NCBI RefSeq assembly: GCF_029407905.1
Contig: NW_026577901.1
Location: 1,488,001 to 1,552,000, forward strand
Source: Bubalus kerabau
Lineage: Eukaryota > Chordata > Mammalia > Artiodactyla > Bovidae
DNA: 64,000 nucleotides
Reading direction: 5' to 3'
The notes beneath the pieces are model-generated. The model was not told where the DNA came from. It did no database searches and saw only the letters and a list, made by a program, of their open reading frames with translations. The first letter of the stretch is position 1. Each line of letters begins with the position of its first letter. This document shows positions 37,268-51,800 of this stretch, piece by piece. A program made the position numbers and the translations under genes.

Positions 37268-40200
37268 ACTCCTGAAGAGAGTCTCCCTGAGCTCCCCGTC
37301 GTACCTCTTCGGAAACCCTATTCAGGCACCGCAGCTTGAGAAAACCCACGATACGCCCCCGTCATCACGAGATGAGGGACTTGTTTCCTGCCTGGCATGG
37401 AGAGCAAAACCGAGTCCTCTCTCCAGACTCCACAGGAGGCTTGACTCTCTTTAGGCCTCTCATTTGGCTCCAAGAGATACCTGTCAGGACCTGAAGGGAG
37501 AGCAGAGTCCTTTGCTTCCCCTCGAGACGAGGCCTGACTCCCCGTGTGAGTCTGGAATGCAACCCCGAGTTCCTGTCACACCTGGAGAGGAAAACTCGGT
37601 CCTGGACACAAGCCTAGATGAGGTCTATTTTGCACTGCAGTTACTAGAGAGCAATCGCCAGCTCTCCCTCGCAAATCGAATTGAAGATTGGACTTCCCTG
37701 GGCCAATACAATTGGAAGCCTGAATTCGACATCGTAACTCGAGAATCCCGCCGAAACTCGAGAAAATCCACGTGGTTCCCCCATCAGCGCTAGATGAGGC
37801 CCTTGCCCGCTACAGCGACTCAAGAGAAGTCCCACTTTCTGTCTTGAAGTGCGAAACGGTACTTGGCACCCTTGATGCAATCTCAAAATTCCCCGACATA
37901 CCGGTCTCACTGGAAAGGAACACCGAGGTTCCCGGAACCACTTCATTTGAGCTCCTTCTCCCCTCGTGATCGCGACAGGAGTGTCGATTTCCCTGCTATG
38001 TCTGGAAGGGGTTCCCGACCTTTCCAGCGCGCCTAAGGATGAGGCAGGTCTCACGAGGAAATTCGAGACATAGCCTCGTGGGTGGTGCCACAGGCCGAAA
38101 GACCCCGATTTTCCGGTCTGCTCTTGATAAGAACGTGATGCCCTGACACCTTTACGAAGGAAAACCTGTGGATGAAAGCACAACACGAAGGGGCACTGAC
38201 ACCCCCGTGCATCGTCCAGAAAAACCCACAGGTTACAAACACAGTTCAACAAGTGGTCTGTCACCCCGTGAACAACTCGACAGGCAAGTGGAGTTCCATT
38301 CCTCCACACAAGACGAGACCTGATTTTCTGTACCAACTCTGCAGGGAAACTGCGATCCGAGTCAGTACCAGCGACAGGAAACCCAGGAGAGGAAACATGA
38401 GGTTCCTTCCTCCACTCGAGATGAGGCTCTCATCCATTGCACCAAACCCAGTGGAGTCCAGAGAGGCCCCTCCCAACTCCACAGTACCCCTGACTTCTCA
38501 GAGGCACCCGGAGAAGCTCCATGAGGTCACCGGCACATGTCGAGGGAACCCAGGGTTTCCTGCCACAATGGGAAAAAGACCTCGAGAGTCCTACTTCAAC
38601 GTGTCTTGAAGCCCGAATCTGCTTCCATGGCTCTATAGAAATGACACACACCCCCTCGCCACGCACATGGAGACCTGACTTCCCTGGCGCCATAAGAGAG
38701 GCTCCCTGAGCTCCCTGTCGTACCTCGTGAGAAACCCCACACTGACGCCGCAGCTTGAGAAAACTCACCATACGCCCCTGTCATCGCGAGATGAGGGGCT
38801 TCTTTTCCTGCATGGCCTGGAGAGGAATCCCGAATCCTCTTTCCAAACTCCACAGGAGGCTTGACTCCCTTTAGGCCACTTAGTGGGCTCCAAGAGATAC
38901 CCGTCGCGACTCGAGAGGAGAATGGAGTCCTTTGCTTCCCCTCGAGACAAGGCCTGACTCACCAGGTGGGTCTGGAATGCAACCCCGAGATCCCTGTCTC
39001 CCCTGGAGAGGAACATTAGGTCCTGGAAACAAGCCTAGATGAGGTCTCTTTTGCCCTTCTGTAACTCGAGAGCAATCCCCCGCTCTCCCTGACAACTCGA
39101 ATGGAAGATTGGACTTCCCTGGGCCAACACAAGAGGAAGCCTGAATTCCCCTTCGTAACTCGAGAATCCTGCCGCAACTCGAGAAAAAGCACTTGGTTCC
39201 CTCGTCATCACAAGATGAGGCCCTTGCCCGCTACAGCTTCTCAAGAAAAGTCCCACGTTCCGTCTTGAAGTGCAAAACGATACTTGACACCCTTGATGTG
39301 ACCCCAAAAGTTCCCCGAAATATCAGTCTCACTCGAGGTGAACACCGAGGTTCCCGGCACCAGTTTATCTGAGCCCCTTCTCCCCTCCAGTTCGTGATAG
39401 GAGGGTCACTTCCCCTGCTTTGTTTGTAAGGGGTTCCCGACCTTCACGGGGCACTTCAGGATGAGGCCAGTCTCACGAGGAAATTCGAGACGTAGCTCGC
39501 GGGTGGTGCCACATGCCAAAAGACTATGATTTCCCGGTATGCTCTTGATAAGAACCCGATGCCTGGACACCTCTTCGAAGGCAACCCTGTGGATGAAGGC
39601 ACAACACAAAGGGGCACTGACACCCTCGTGCATCGTCCGGAAAAACCCGCAGGTTCCACATACAGCTCAACAAGTGGCTTGTCACCCCTGAAGAACTCGA
39701 GAGGCAAGTGGGGTTTCATTCCTCTACACAAGACGATGCCTGACTCTCCTGTCCCAACACTGCAGGGACTTTGCGATCCGAATGAGACCAGCGCCAGTGA
39801 AGTCACGAGAGGAACACTGAGGTTCCTGCCTCCACTCGAGATTAGGACCTCTTCCATTGCACGAAACCCAGTGGAGTCCCGAGAGACGCGTCCCAGCTCC
39901 ACAGTATCCCTGACTTCTCAGAGGCACCCTGAGAAGCTCCCTGAGGTCACCAGCACAATTCGAGTGAATCCAGGGTTTACTGCCGCCACCATAGAAAGAA
40001 CTCAAGAGTCCTTCTTCAACGCATTTTGAGGCCTGATTCCCCTACCATGACTCGAGGGCAATGACGCGCTCCCTCTGCTACACTCATGAAGCCCTGACTT
40101 CCCTGGCGCCACACGAGAGGCTCCCTGAGCTCCCCGTCATACCTCGTGAGAAACCAAACACTGGCGCCACAGATAGAGAAAACCCACGAGACGCCCCCAT

Positions 40201-43200
40201 TTTCGCGACATGACGGCCTTCTTTTCTAGCATGGCCTGGAGAGCAATCCCGAGTCCTCTCTCCAAACTCCACAGTAGGCTTGACTCCCTTTTGGTCACTC
40301 AGTGGACTCCAAGACATACCCGTCGCGACTCGAGAGGAGAGCGGAGTCTTTTCCTTCCCCTCGAGGCGAGGCCTGACTCCTCGGGTGTGTCTGATATGTG
40401 AACCGGAGGTCCCTGTCACCCCTGGAGAGAAACATTAGGTCCTGGACACAAGCCTAGATGAGGTCTCTGTTTTCCTGCAGTGACTCGAGAGCAATCCCCA
40501 ACTCTCCCTCGCAACTCGAATGGAAGACTGGACTTCCCTGGGCCAACAGAAGAGGAAGCCTGAATTTCCCGTTGTAACTCAAGAATCCCGCCACAACTCG
40601 AGAAAAACCACGTCGTTCCCTCTTCATCGCAAGATGCGGCCATTGCCGCTACAGCGTCTTAAAAGAAGTCTTACGTTCCATCTTGAAGTGCGATACGGTA
40701 CTTGGCACCTTTGATGCGACCCCAAAAGTTCCCCAACACACTGGTCTCACTGGAGGGGAACACCGAGGTTCCCAGCATCACCTCATCTGTGCCCCTTCTC
40801 CCCTGCTGATCGAGACAGGAGGGTCGATTCCCCTGCTTGGTCTGCAAGGGGTTCCGACCTTCCCGGCGCACCTCAGGATGAGGCCGGTCTCACGAGGAAA
40901 TTCGAGACGAACCACGTGGGTGGTGCCACATGCCGAACGCCCCCGATGCCCCGGTCCACTCTTGAGAAGGCCCTGAGGCCCAGACCCCTCTTCGAAGGCA
41001 ACCCTGTGTGTGAAGGCACAACACGAAGGGGTACTGACATCCCCATGCATAGTATGGAAAAACACGCAGATTCCAAACACAGATTGACAAGTGTCCTGTC
41101 ATCCCTTGAAGAACTAGAGAGGCATGCGGAGTTCCTTTCCTCCACACAAGAGAAGGCCTGACTCTCCTTTCCCAACTCTGCAGGGACCGTGCGATCGGAG
41201 TCAGAAATGTAGATGAAACCTGACGTTCCTGCATCAACTCGAAATGAGGCCCTGTTCCATTGTGCCATACCCAGTGGAGTCCCGAGAGGCCCCTCCCAAC
41301 TCCACAGTATCCCTGATTCTCAGAGGCACCCTCAGAAGTTCTCTGCGGTCACTGGCACAAGTCGAGTGAACCCAGGGTTTCCTGCTGCATTCTGAGCAAG
41401 ACCTCGAGAGACCTTCTTTACCGCATCTTGAGGCCCGATACCCTACCATGACTGGAGAGCAATGACGCATTCCCCTCGCCACGCCCATTGAAACCTAACT
41501 TCCCTGGTGCCACACGAGAGGCTCCCTGCGCTCCCCGTCCTACCTCATGAAAACCCCACACTGGCACCGCCGCTCGAGAAAACTCACGAGACGCCCCCAT
41601 CATCGTAAGATGAGGGCCTTCTTTTCCTACATGACCTAGAGAGCAATCCCGAGTCCACTCTCCAAACTCCACTGGAGGCCTGACTCCCTTTAGGCCACTC
41701 AGTAGCCTCCAAGAGATACACGTCGCTACTCTAGAGGAGAGCGGAGTCCGTTGCTTCCCCTCGAGCCGAGGCCTGACTACTTGGGTGAGTCTGGAATGGG
41801 ATCCCGAGATCCGTGTCGCCCCTGTAGAGGAAAACTCGGTCCTGGACACAAGCCTAAATGAGGTCTTTTTTGTCCTGCATTGACTCAAGTGCAATCCCCA
41901 GCTCTCCCTCCCAACTCGAATGGATGATTGGACTTCCCTGGGCCAACACAAGAGGAAGCCTGTATTCCCGGTTGTAATTCGAGAATCCCGCGGCAACTGG
42001 AGAAAAACAACGTGGCTCCTCCGTCATCGAAATATGAGGCCCCTGTCAGCTATAGCGTCTCCAGGGAAGTCCCATGTTCCGTCTTGAAGTGTGAAACGGT
42101 AGTTGGCACCCTTGATGCGACCCCCAAATTTCCCTGACACCCCGGTCTCACTCGAGGAGAACATGGAGGTTCCCAGCACCGCTTCAGCTGAGCCTCTTCT
42201 CCCCTCCTGATGGCGACAGGAGGGTCGATTCCCCTGCTTTGTCTGGAAGGGGTTCCCAGACTTCCCGGCGAACCTCAGGATGAGGCCAGTCTCACGAGGG
42301 AAGTCGAGACGTAGCCTCGTGGGTTGTGCCACATGCCGAAAGACCCCGATTTCCTGGTCCGCTATTGATAAGATCCCGATGCCTGGTCACCTCTTCGAAG
42401 GTAACCCTGTCGATGAAGGCACAACACGAAGGGGCACTGACACCCCTGTGCATCGTCCCCCAAAACCGCAGGTTCCACATACAACTCGACAGGTGGCCTG
42501 TCATCCCATGAACAACTCGAGAGGCAAGCGGAGTTCCATTACTCCACACAAGACGAGGTCTGACTCTCCTGTCCCAACTCTGCAGGGACCCTGCTATCCG
42601 AGTCAGAAATGGAGAGGAACCCTGACGTTACTGCCTCAATCCGAGATTAGGTCCTCTTCAATTGCACCAGTCCCTGTGAAGTCCCGAGAAGCCCCTCTCA
42701 ACTCCACAGTATCCCTGACTTCTCAGAGGAACCCCGCTAAGCTCCCTGAGGTCATGGGCACAAGTCGAGGGAACCCAGGGTTTCCTGCCACACCCCGAGA
42801 AAGACTTCGAGAGTTCTTCTTCGAAGCGTCTTGAGGCTTGATTCCCCTACCATGACTCGAGAGCAATGAGGCGCTCCCCCACGCCACGTCCATGGAGACC
42901 TGACTTCCGTGGCACCACAGGAGTCTCCCTGAGCTCCCCGTCCTATCTCGTGAGAAACCCCAACCAGGCACTGCACCTTGAGAAAACCCACGAGACGCCC
43001 CCGTCATCGCGAGATGAGGGCCTTCTTTTCCTGCATGGCCTAGAGAGCAATCCCGAGTCCTCTCTCCAAACTCCACAGGAGGCTTAACTCCATTTAGGCC
43101 ACTCTTGGGCTCCAAGGGATACCCGTCGCGACTCGAGAGGAGAGCGGAGTCCATTCATTCCCTTCGAGACGAGGCCTGACTCCTCGGGTGAGTCTGGAAT

Positions 43201-45804
43201 GCAACCCCGAGATCCCTGTCGCCCCTGGAGAGAAAAACTCGGTCCTGGACACAAACCTAGATGAGCTCTATTTTGCCCTGCAGTGACTCGAGAGCAATCT
43301 CCAGCTCTCACTTGCAACTCGAATGGAAGATTGGACTTCCCTGGGCCAACACAAGAAGAAACCTGTATTCCCCATCGTAACTCAAGAATCCTGCCGCAAC
43401 TCGAGAAAAAACACGTGGGTCCCCCGTCAGCGCTAGATGAGGCCCTTGCCCACTACAGCGTCTAAAGAGAAGTCCCAGGTTCCGTCTTGAAGTGCGAAAC
43501 GGTACTTGGCACCCTTGATGCAACGCGAAAAGTTACCCGACTTTCACTCAAGGAGAGCACCGAGGTTCCCGGCACTACTTCATCTGAGCCCTTTCTCTCC
43601 TCCTGATCCCGAAAGGAGGGTCGATTGCCCTGCTTTGTTTGGAAAGGGTTCCCGGACTTTCCTGCGCGCCTCAGGATGAGGCCGGTCTCACGAGGAAATT
43701 CGAGACGTAGCCTCGTGGGTGGTGCAACATGCTGAAAGACCCCAATTTCCCGGTCCGCACTTGAGGAGAACCCGATGCCCAGACACCTCTTTGAAGGCAA
43801 ACCTGTGGATGAAGGCACAACAGGAAGGAGCACTGACGCCCCCGTGCATCTCCGAAAAACCCGCAGGTTCCACACACATCACGAAAAGTGGTGTCATCCT
43901 TGAACAACTTGAGATGTAAGCGGAGTTCCATTCCTCCGCAGAACGCGAGACCTGACACTCCTGAGCAAACTCAACAGGGACCCTGCGATCTGAGTCAGAT
44001 CCGGCCTCCAGGAAGTCAGGAGCAGAACCCTGAGGTTCCTGCCTCAACTCGAAATGAGGCCCACTTCCATTGCACCAAACCCAGAGGGGTCCCGAGAGGC
44101 CTCTCCCAAATCCACAGTATCCCTGACTTCTCAGAGGCACCCTGAGACGCTCCCTGAGGTCACCGGCACAAGTCAAAGGAACCCAGGGTTTCCTGCCGCA
44201 ACCCTAGAAAGACATCGAGAGTTCTTTTTCTACCCGTCATGAGGCCCGATTCCCCTACCCTGACTTGAGAGCAATGACGCGCTCCCCCTTGCCCCGCCAA
44301 TGGAGACCTGACTTCCCTGTTGCCACACGAGAGGCTACCTGAACTCCCCGTCGTACCTCGTGAGAAACCCCACACTGGCGCCACAGCTCGAGAAAACACA
44401 CGAGACGCACCCGTCATCTCGAGATGAGGGCCTTCTTTTCCTGCATGGCCTGGAGAGCAATCCCGAGTCCTCTCTCCAAACTGAAGAGGAGGGTTGACTC
44501 CCTTTAGACCACTCAGTGGGCTCCAAGAGATACGCGTCGCTACTCGAGAGGAGAGCCGAGTCCTTTGCTTCCCCTCGAGACGAGGCCTAACTCCCTGGGT
44601 GAGTCTGTAATGCAAACCCGAGATCCCTGTCGCCCTTGGAGAGGATCATTGGGTCCTGAACACAAGGCTAGATGAGGTCGCTTTTGCCCTGCAGTAACTC
44701 GAGAGCACTCCCCAGCTTTCCCTCGCAACCCGAATGGAATATTGGACCTCCCTGGGCCAACACAAGAGGAAGCCTGAATTCCCAGTAGTAATTCGAGAAT
44801 TCCACCTCAACTTGAGAAAAACCACGTGGTTTCCCCTTCATTGCAAGATGAGGTCCTTGCCCGCTCCAGCGTCTCAAGAGTAGTCCCACGTTCTGTCTTC
44901 AAGTGCGAAATGATATTTGGCACCCTTAATGCTACCCCAAAAGTTCCCCGACATACGGGTCGCACTCGAGGGGAACACCGAGGTTCCTGGCACCACTTCA
45001 TCTGAGCCCCTTCTCCCCTCCTGATCGCGAAAGGAGGGTCGATTCCCCTGCTTTGTCTGCAAGGGGTTCCCGACCTTCTCCACGCACCTCAGATGAGGCT
45101 GTCTCACGAGGAAATTCGAGACGTAGCCTCGATGGTGGTGCCACATGCCGAAAGACCGCGATTTCCCGATCCGCTCTTGATAAGAACGCGATGCCCAGAC
45201 ACCTATTCGAAGATAGTGTGGATGAAGGCACAACACGAAGGGGCACTGACACCCCCGTGCATCGTCCGGAAAAGACCGCAGGTTACTCATACAGCTCAAC
45301 AAGTTCCTGTCACCCAGTGAACAACTCGAGAGGCAAGCGGAGGTCCATTCCTGCACACAAGACAAGGCCTGACTCACCTCTCCCAACTATGCAGGGGGCT
45401 GCGATTGGAATCAGAAATGGAGAGGAACCCTGAGGTTCCTGCCTCCCCTCGAGATGAGGCCCCCTTCCATTTCACCAAACCCAGTGGAGTCCCGAGAGGT
45501 CTTTCCCAACTCCACAGTATCCCTGACTTCTCAGAGGCACCCGGAGAATCTCCCTGAGGTCACCGGCACAAGTCGAGGGAACTCAGGTATTCTTGCCAAG
45601 ACCCGAGAGAGATCTTGAGAGTCCTTCTTCAACGCGTCTAGAGGCCTGATTCCCCTACCATGACTCGAGAGCAATGACGCGCTCCCCCTTGCCACATGCA
45701 TCGAGACCTAACTTCCCTGGCGCCACACAAGAGGCTCCCTGAGCTCCCCGTCGTACCTCCTGAGAAACCAACACAGGCGCTGCAGCTCGGTAAAACCACT
45801 GAGA

Positions 45805-45817
45805 CCCCCCCCCCCCC
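45805..45817. repeat. C13 homopolymer in a satellite I unit
   Basis: Thirteen C in a row replace the usual GACGCCCCCGTCATCG; a private expansion in one unit. Confidence 0.9.
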
Positions 45818-48800
45818 GTCATCGTGAGATGAGGGCCTTCTTTTCCTGCATGTCCTGGAGTGCAATCCCGAGTCCTCTCTCCAAACTCCAGAGGAGGCTT
45901 GACTCCCATTAGTCCACTCAGTGGGCTCCAAGAAATACCCGTCGCGACTCGAGAAGAGAGATAAGTCCTTTGTTTCCCCTCGAGACGACGCCTGACTCCT
46001 GGGTGAGTCTGGAATGCAACCCCAAGATCCCAGTCACCCCTTGAGAGGAACATTAGGTTCTAGACACAAGCCTGGATGAGGTTTCTTTTGCCCTGCAGTG
46101 ACTCGAGCGCAACCCCCAGCTCTCCCTCGCAACTCGAATGGAAGATTGGGCTTCCCTGGGCCAACACAAGAGGAAGCCAGAAATCCCCTTCGTAACTCGA
46201 GAATCCCGCCGAAACTCGAGAAAAACCACGTGTTTCCAACGTCATCCCAAGATGAGGCCCTTGCTGCTATGGCCTCTCAAGAAAAGAACCACGTTCCATC
46301 TTGAAGTGCGAAACGGTACTTTGCACCCTTGATGCGACACCAAATGTTCCTGGACACGCCGGTCTCACTCGACAGGAACACCGAGGTTCCTGCACCACTT
46401 CATCTGAGCACCTTCTCCCCTCCTGTTCGAGACAGGAGGGTCTATTCCCCTGCTTTGTTTGGAAGGGGTTCCCCACATTCCCGGTGCACCTCAGGATGAG
46501 GCCGGTCTCACGAGGAAATTCGAGACATAGCGTCGGGGGTGGTGTCACATGCCGAAATACCCCGATTTCCCGGCCCACTCTTGAGAAGAACCCGATGCCC
46601 GGACACCTCTTCGAAGGCAACCCTGTGGACGAAGGCACAAAACGAAGGGTCACTGACACTCCCGTGCATCATTCGGTAAAAGCCGCAGGTTCCACACACA
46701 GCTCGACAAGAGGCCTGTCATCCCATGAACAACTCGAGAGGCAAGCAGAGTTCCATTCCTCCACTCAAGACGAGGCCTGACTCTCCGGTCCCAACTCTGA
46801 AGGGACCCTGCGATCGGAGTCCGAAATGGAGAGGAACCCTGAGGTTCCTGACTCCACTCGAGATGAGGCCCTCTTCCATTACACCAAAAACAGTGGAGGC
46901 CCGAGAGGCCCCTCCCAAATCCACAGTATCGCGACTTCTCAGAGGCACCCTTAGAAGCTCCCTGAGGTCACCGGCACAAGTCGAGGGAACACAGGGTATC
47001 CTGACGCAACCCGAGAAAGACCTCGAAAATCCTCCTTCACGCGTCTTGAATCCCGATTCCCCTACCATGACTCGAGAGCAATGACGCGTTCCCCCTCGAA
47101 ACTTGCATGGAGACTTGACTTCCCTGGCGCCACACGAGAGGCTCCCTGAGCTCCCCGTCATACCTCGTGAGAAATCCCACACTGGCTCCCCAGCTCCAGA
47201 AAACCCACGAGACGCCTCCGTCATCGCGAGATGAAGGCCTTCTTTTCCTGCATGGCCTGGAGAGCACTCTCGAGGCCTCTCTTCAAACTCCACAGGAGGC
47301 CTGACTCCCTTTAGGCCACTCTGTGGGCTCCAAGAGATACCCATTGGGACTCGAGAGGAGAGCGGAATTCTTTGCTTCCCCTATATACCAGGCCTGACTC
47401 CTCAGGTGAGTCTGGAATGCAACCCCGAGATCCCTGTCGCCCCTGGAGAGGAACATTAGGTCCTAGACACAAGCATAGATGAGGTCTCATTTGCCCTGAA
47501 GTGACTCGAGAGCAATCCCCTGCTGTCCCTCGCACCTCGAATGGAAGAATGGACTTCCCTGGGACAACACAAGAGGAAACCTGAATTCCCCATCGTAATT
47601 CGAAAATCCCGCCGCAACTCGAGGAAAACCACGTGGTTCCCCCGTCATCGCAAGATGAGGCCCTTGCCAGCTACAGCGTCTCAGGAGAAGCCCCACGTTC
47701 CATCTTGAAGTTTAAAACGATAATTGGCAACCTTGATGTTACCACAAAAGTTCCCCGACACCCTGGTCTCACTCGAGGGGAACACCAAGGTTCGGTGCAC
47801 CGCTTGTTCTGAGCCCCTTATCCCCTCCTGATCGCGATGGGAGGGTCGATTACCCTGCTTTGTCTGGAAGGGGTTCCGGACCTTCCCGGCGCACCTCAGG
47901 ATGAGGCCGGTCTCACGAGGAAATTCGAGACGTAGCCTTGTGGTTGGTGCCACACGCCGAAAGACCCCGATTTCCCTGTCTGCTCTTGATAAGAACCCAA
48001 TGCTAGGACACCTCTTCGAAGGCAATCCTGTGGACGAAGGCACAAAACGAAGGGGTCTGACACCCTCCTGCATCGTTGGAAAAGCCCGCAAGTTCCACAT
48101 ACAGATCGACAAGTGGCCTGTCACCCCGTGAACAACTCGAGAGGCAAGAGGAGTTAAATTCCTCCACACAAGACGAGGCCTGACTCTCCTGTCCCAACTC
48201 TGCATGGACACTGAAATCCGATTCAGAAATGGAGAGGAACCATGAGATTCCTGCCTCAACTCGAGATAAGGCCCTCTTCTACTGCACCAAACCCAGTGGA
48301 GTTCGGAGCGGCCCCTCCCAACTGCACAGTATCCCTGACTTCTCAGAGGCACCCTGAGAAGCTCCCTGAGGTCACGGGCATAAGTCGAGGGAACCCAGGG
48401 TTTCCTGCCGTAACCTGAGAAAAACCTCGAGAGTCCTTCTTCATGCGTCTTGAGGCCCGATTCCCCTACCATGACTGGAGAAAAATGACGCGCTCCCCCT
48501 CGCCACGCGCATGAAGATCTGACTTCCCCGGCACCACATGAGAGTCTCCCTGAGCTCCCCATCGTACCTCGTGAGAAACCCCATACTGGCGCCGCAGCTC
48601 GAGAAAACCCATGAGACGCCCCTGTCATGGTGAAATGAGGGCCTTCTTTCCTGCATGACCTGAAGGGCAATCCCGAATCCTCTCTCCAAACTCCAAAGGA
48701 GGCTTGACTCCCTTTAGGTCACTCAGTGGGCTCCAAGAGATACGCGTCAATACTCAGGAGGAGAGCGGTGTCCTTTGCTTCCCCTCGAGATGAGGCCTGA

Positions 48801-51800
48801 CTACGAGGGTGAGTCTGGAATGCAGCCCTGGATCCCTGTCGCCCCTGGAGAGGAACCTTAGGTCCTGGACAAAAGCCTAGAGGAGGTCTCTTTGGCCCTG
48901 CAGTGACTCAAGCGCAACCCCTAGCTTTCCCTTGCAACTCGAATGGAAGATTGGCCTTTCTGAGCCAACACAAGAGGAAGCCTGAATTTCCAGTTGTAAT
49001 TTGAGAAACCCGCCGCAACTCGAGAAAAATCACGTGGTTCCCTGTATTGCAAGATGAGGCCCTTGCCCCCTACAGCGTCTCAAGAGAAGTCTCACATTCC
49101 GTCTTGAAGTGCAAAACAGTACTTGGCACCCTTGATGCGACCCCAAAAGTTCCCCTATATACCGATCTCACTAGAGGGGACACTGAAGTTCCCGGCACCA
49201 CTTCATCTGAGGCCTTTCTCCTCTCATGATCGCGATAGGAGGGTCGATTCCACTGCTTTGTCTCGAAGGGGTTCCCGACCTTCCCGGCGCACCTCAGGAT
49301 GAGGCCGGTCTCACGAGGAAATTCGAGACGTAGCCTCGAGGGCCATACTACATGCCGAAAGACCCCGATTCCATGGTCCACTTTTGATCAAAACCAGACT
49401 CCTGGACACCTCTTCGAAGGCAAGCCTGTGGATGAAGGCACAACACGTAGGGGCACTGACACCCCGTGCATCTTCCGGAAAAACCCGCAGGTTCTCACAC
49501 AGCTCCACAAGTGGTCTGTCACCTCGTGAACAACTCGAGAAGCAAGCGGAGTTCCATTCCTCCACACAAGACGATGCCTGACTCTCCTGTCACAACTCTA
49601 GGGACCTTGCGCACCGAGTCAGAAATGGAGAGGAAGCCTGAGGTTCCTGCCTCCACTCAAGACGAGGCCTTTTCCATTGCCGCAAAACCAGAGGAGTCCC
49701 GAGAGGCCCGTCCCAAATCCACAGTATGCCTGACTTCTCAGAGGCACCCTGAGAAGCTCCCTAAGGTCACCGGCAGAAGTCGATGGAACCCAGGGTTTCC
49801 TGCCGCAACCTGAGAAAGACCTTGAGAGTCCTGCTTTAACGTATCTTGAGGCCCGATTCCCGTACCATATCTCGAGAGCAATGACGCGCTCCACCTTGCC
49901 ATGCGCATGGAGACCTGACTTCCCTGGCGCCACACGAAAGGCTCTCTGAGCTTCCCGTCGCACCTCGTCAGAAACCACACACTGGCACCACAGCTCGAGA
50001 AAACCAACAAGACGCCCCTGTCATGGCGAGATGAGGATCTTCTTTTCCTGCATGGCCTGGAGAGCAATCCCGAGTCCTCTCTCCAAACTCCACAGGGGGC
50101 TTGACTCCCTTTAGGCCACTCAGTGGGCTCCAAGAGACACCTGTGGCGACTCGAGAGGAGAGCGGGGTCCTTTGCTTCCCCTCGAGTCGAGCTTGGACTC
50201 CCAGGATGCGTCTGGAATGCAAACCCGAGATCGCTGTCGGCCCTGGAGAGGAATATTAGGTCCTGGACACAAGCCTAGATGAGGTCTCTTTTGCCCTGCA
50301 GTGACTCAAGAGCAAACCCCAGCTCTCCCTCGAAACTCGAATGGAAGATTGGACTTCCCTGGGCCAACACAAGAGGAAGCCTGAATTCCCCGTCGTAACT
50401 CGAGAATCCCACCGCACCTTGAGAAAAACCACGTGATTCCCTCGTCATCCCAAGATGAGGCCCTTGCCCTCTACAGCGTGTCAAGTGAAGCCCCAAGTCC
50501 GTATTGAAGTGCAAAACGGTACTTGGCACCCTTGAAGCGACCCCAAAAGTTTCCCGACACACCGGTTCCACTTGAGGGGAACACCGAGGTTCCCGGCACG
50601 ACTTCAACTGAGCCCTTTCACTCCTCCTGATCGCGACAAGATGGTCGATTCCCCTGCTTTGTCTGGAAGGGGTTCCCGATCTTCATGGCGCACCTCAGGA
50701 TGACACCAGTCTAACGAAGAAATTCGAGACGTAGCCTCATGGATGGTGCCACGTTCTGAAAGACCCCGATTTCCTGCTCCGCTATTGATAAGAACCCGAT
50801 GTCCAGACACCTCTTTGAAGGCAACCCTGTGGATGAAGGCACAACACGAAGGGGCACTGACCCCCTCATGCATCTTACGGAAAAAAACGAAGGTTCCACT
50901 CACAGCTCGACAAATGGTCTGTTATCCTGTGAACAACTCGAGAGGCAAGTGGAGTTCCATTCCTCCACACAAGACGAGGCCTGACTCTCCTGTCCCAACT
51001 CTTCAGGGACCCTGTGGTCGGAGTTTTAAAAGGAGAGGAACCCTTAGGTTCCTGCCTCAACTCGAGATGAGAACCTTTGCCATTGCACCAAACCCAGTGG
51101 AGTTCCGAGAGCCCCTCCCAAGTCCACAGTATGCCTGACTTCTCAGAGGCACCCTGAGAAGCTCCCTGAGGTCACCGGTACAAGTCGAGAGAACCCAGGG
51201 TTTCCTGCCACAACCTGAGAAAGACCTTGAGACTCCTTCTTCAACGCGTCTTGAGTCCCGATTTCCCTACCATGACTCGAGAGCATTTATGGGCTCCCCC
51301 TCATCACACGAATAGACACCTGACTTTCCTGGCGCCACATGAGAGGCTCCCTGAGATCCCCGTTGTACCTCGTGAGAAAATTCATACTTGCTCCCCAACT
51401 CGAGAAAACCCACAAGACGCCCCCGTCATTGCGAGCTGAGGGCCTTCTTTCCTGTATGGCCTGGAGAGCAATCCCGAGTCCTCTCTCCAACTCCACAGGA
51501 GGCTTGTCTCCCTGGAGGCCACTCAGTGGGCTCCAAGAGATACCTATCGCGACCCAGGAGGATATCAGAATCCTTTGCTTCCCCTCGAGCCGAGGCCTGA
51601 CTCACTGGGTGAGTCTGGAATGCGTCCCCGTGATCCCTATCGCCCCTGGAGAGGAACATTAGGTCCTGGACACAAGCCTAGATGAGGTCTATTTTGACCT
51701 GCCGTGACTCGAGAGCAATTCCCACCCAGCTCTCTCTGGCAACTCGAATGGAAGAATGGACTTCCCTGGGCCAACAGAAGAGGAAGCCTGAATTCCCCGT

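Noticed and set aside
28984..37349. Long minus-strand open frames of 279-352 codons in the CpG-rich satellite block, repeating at each unit
   Set aside because: They recur once per ~1.4-kb unit, overlap frames in other phases on both strands, have no recognisable domain, and arise because GC-rich repeats contain few stop codons.
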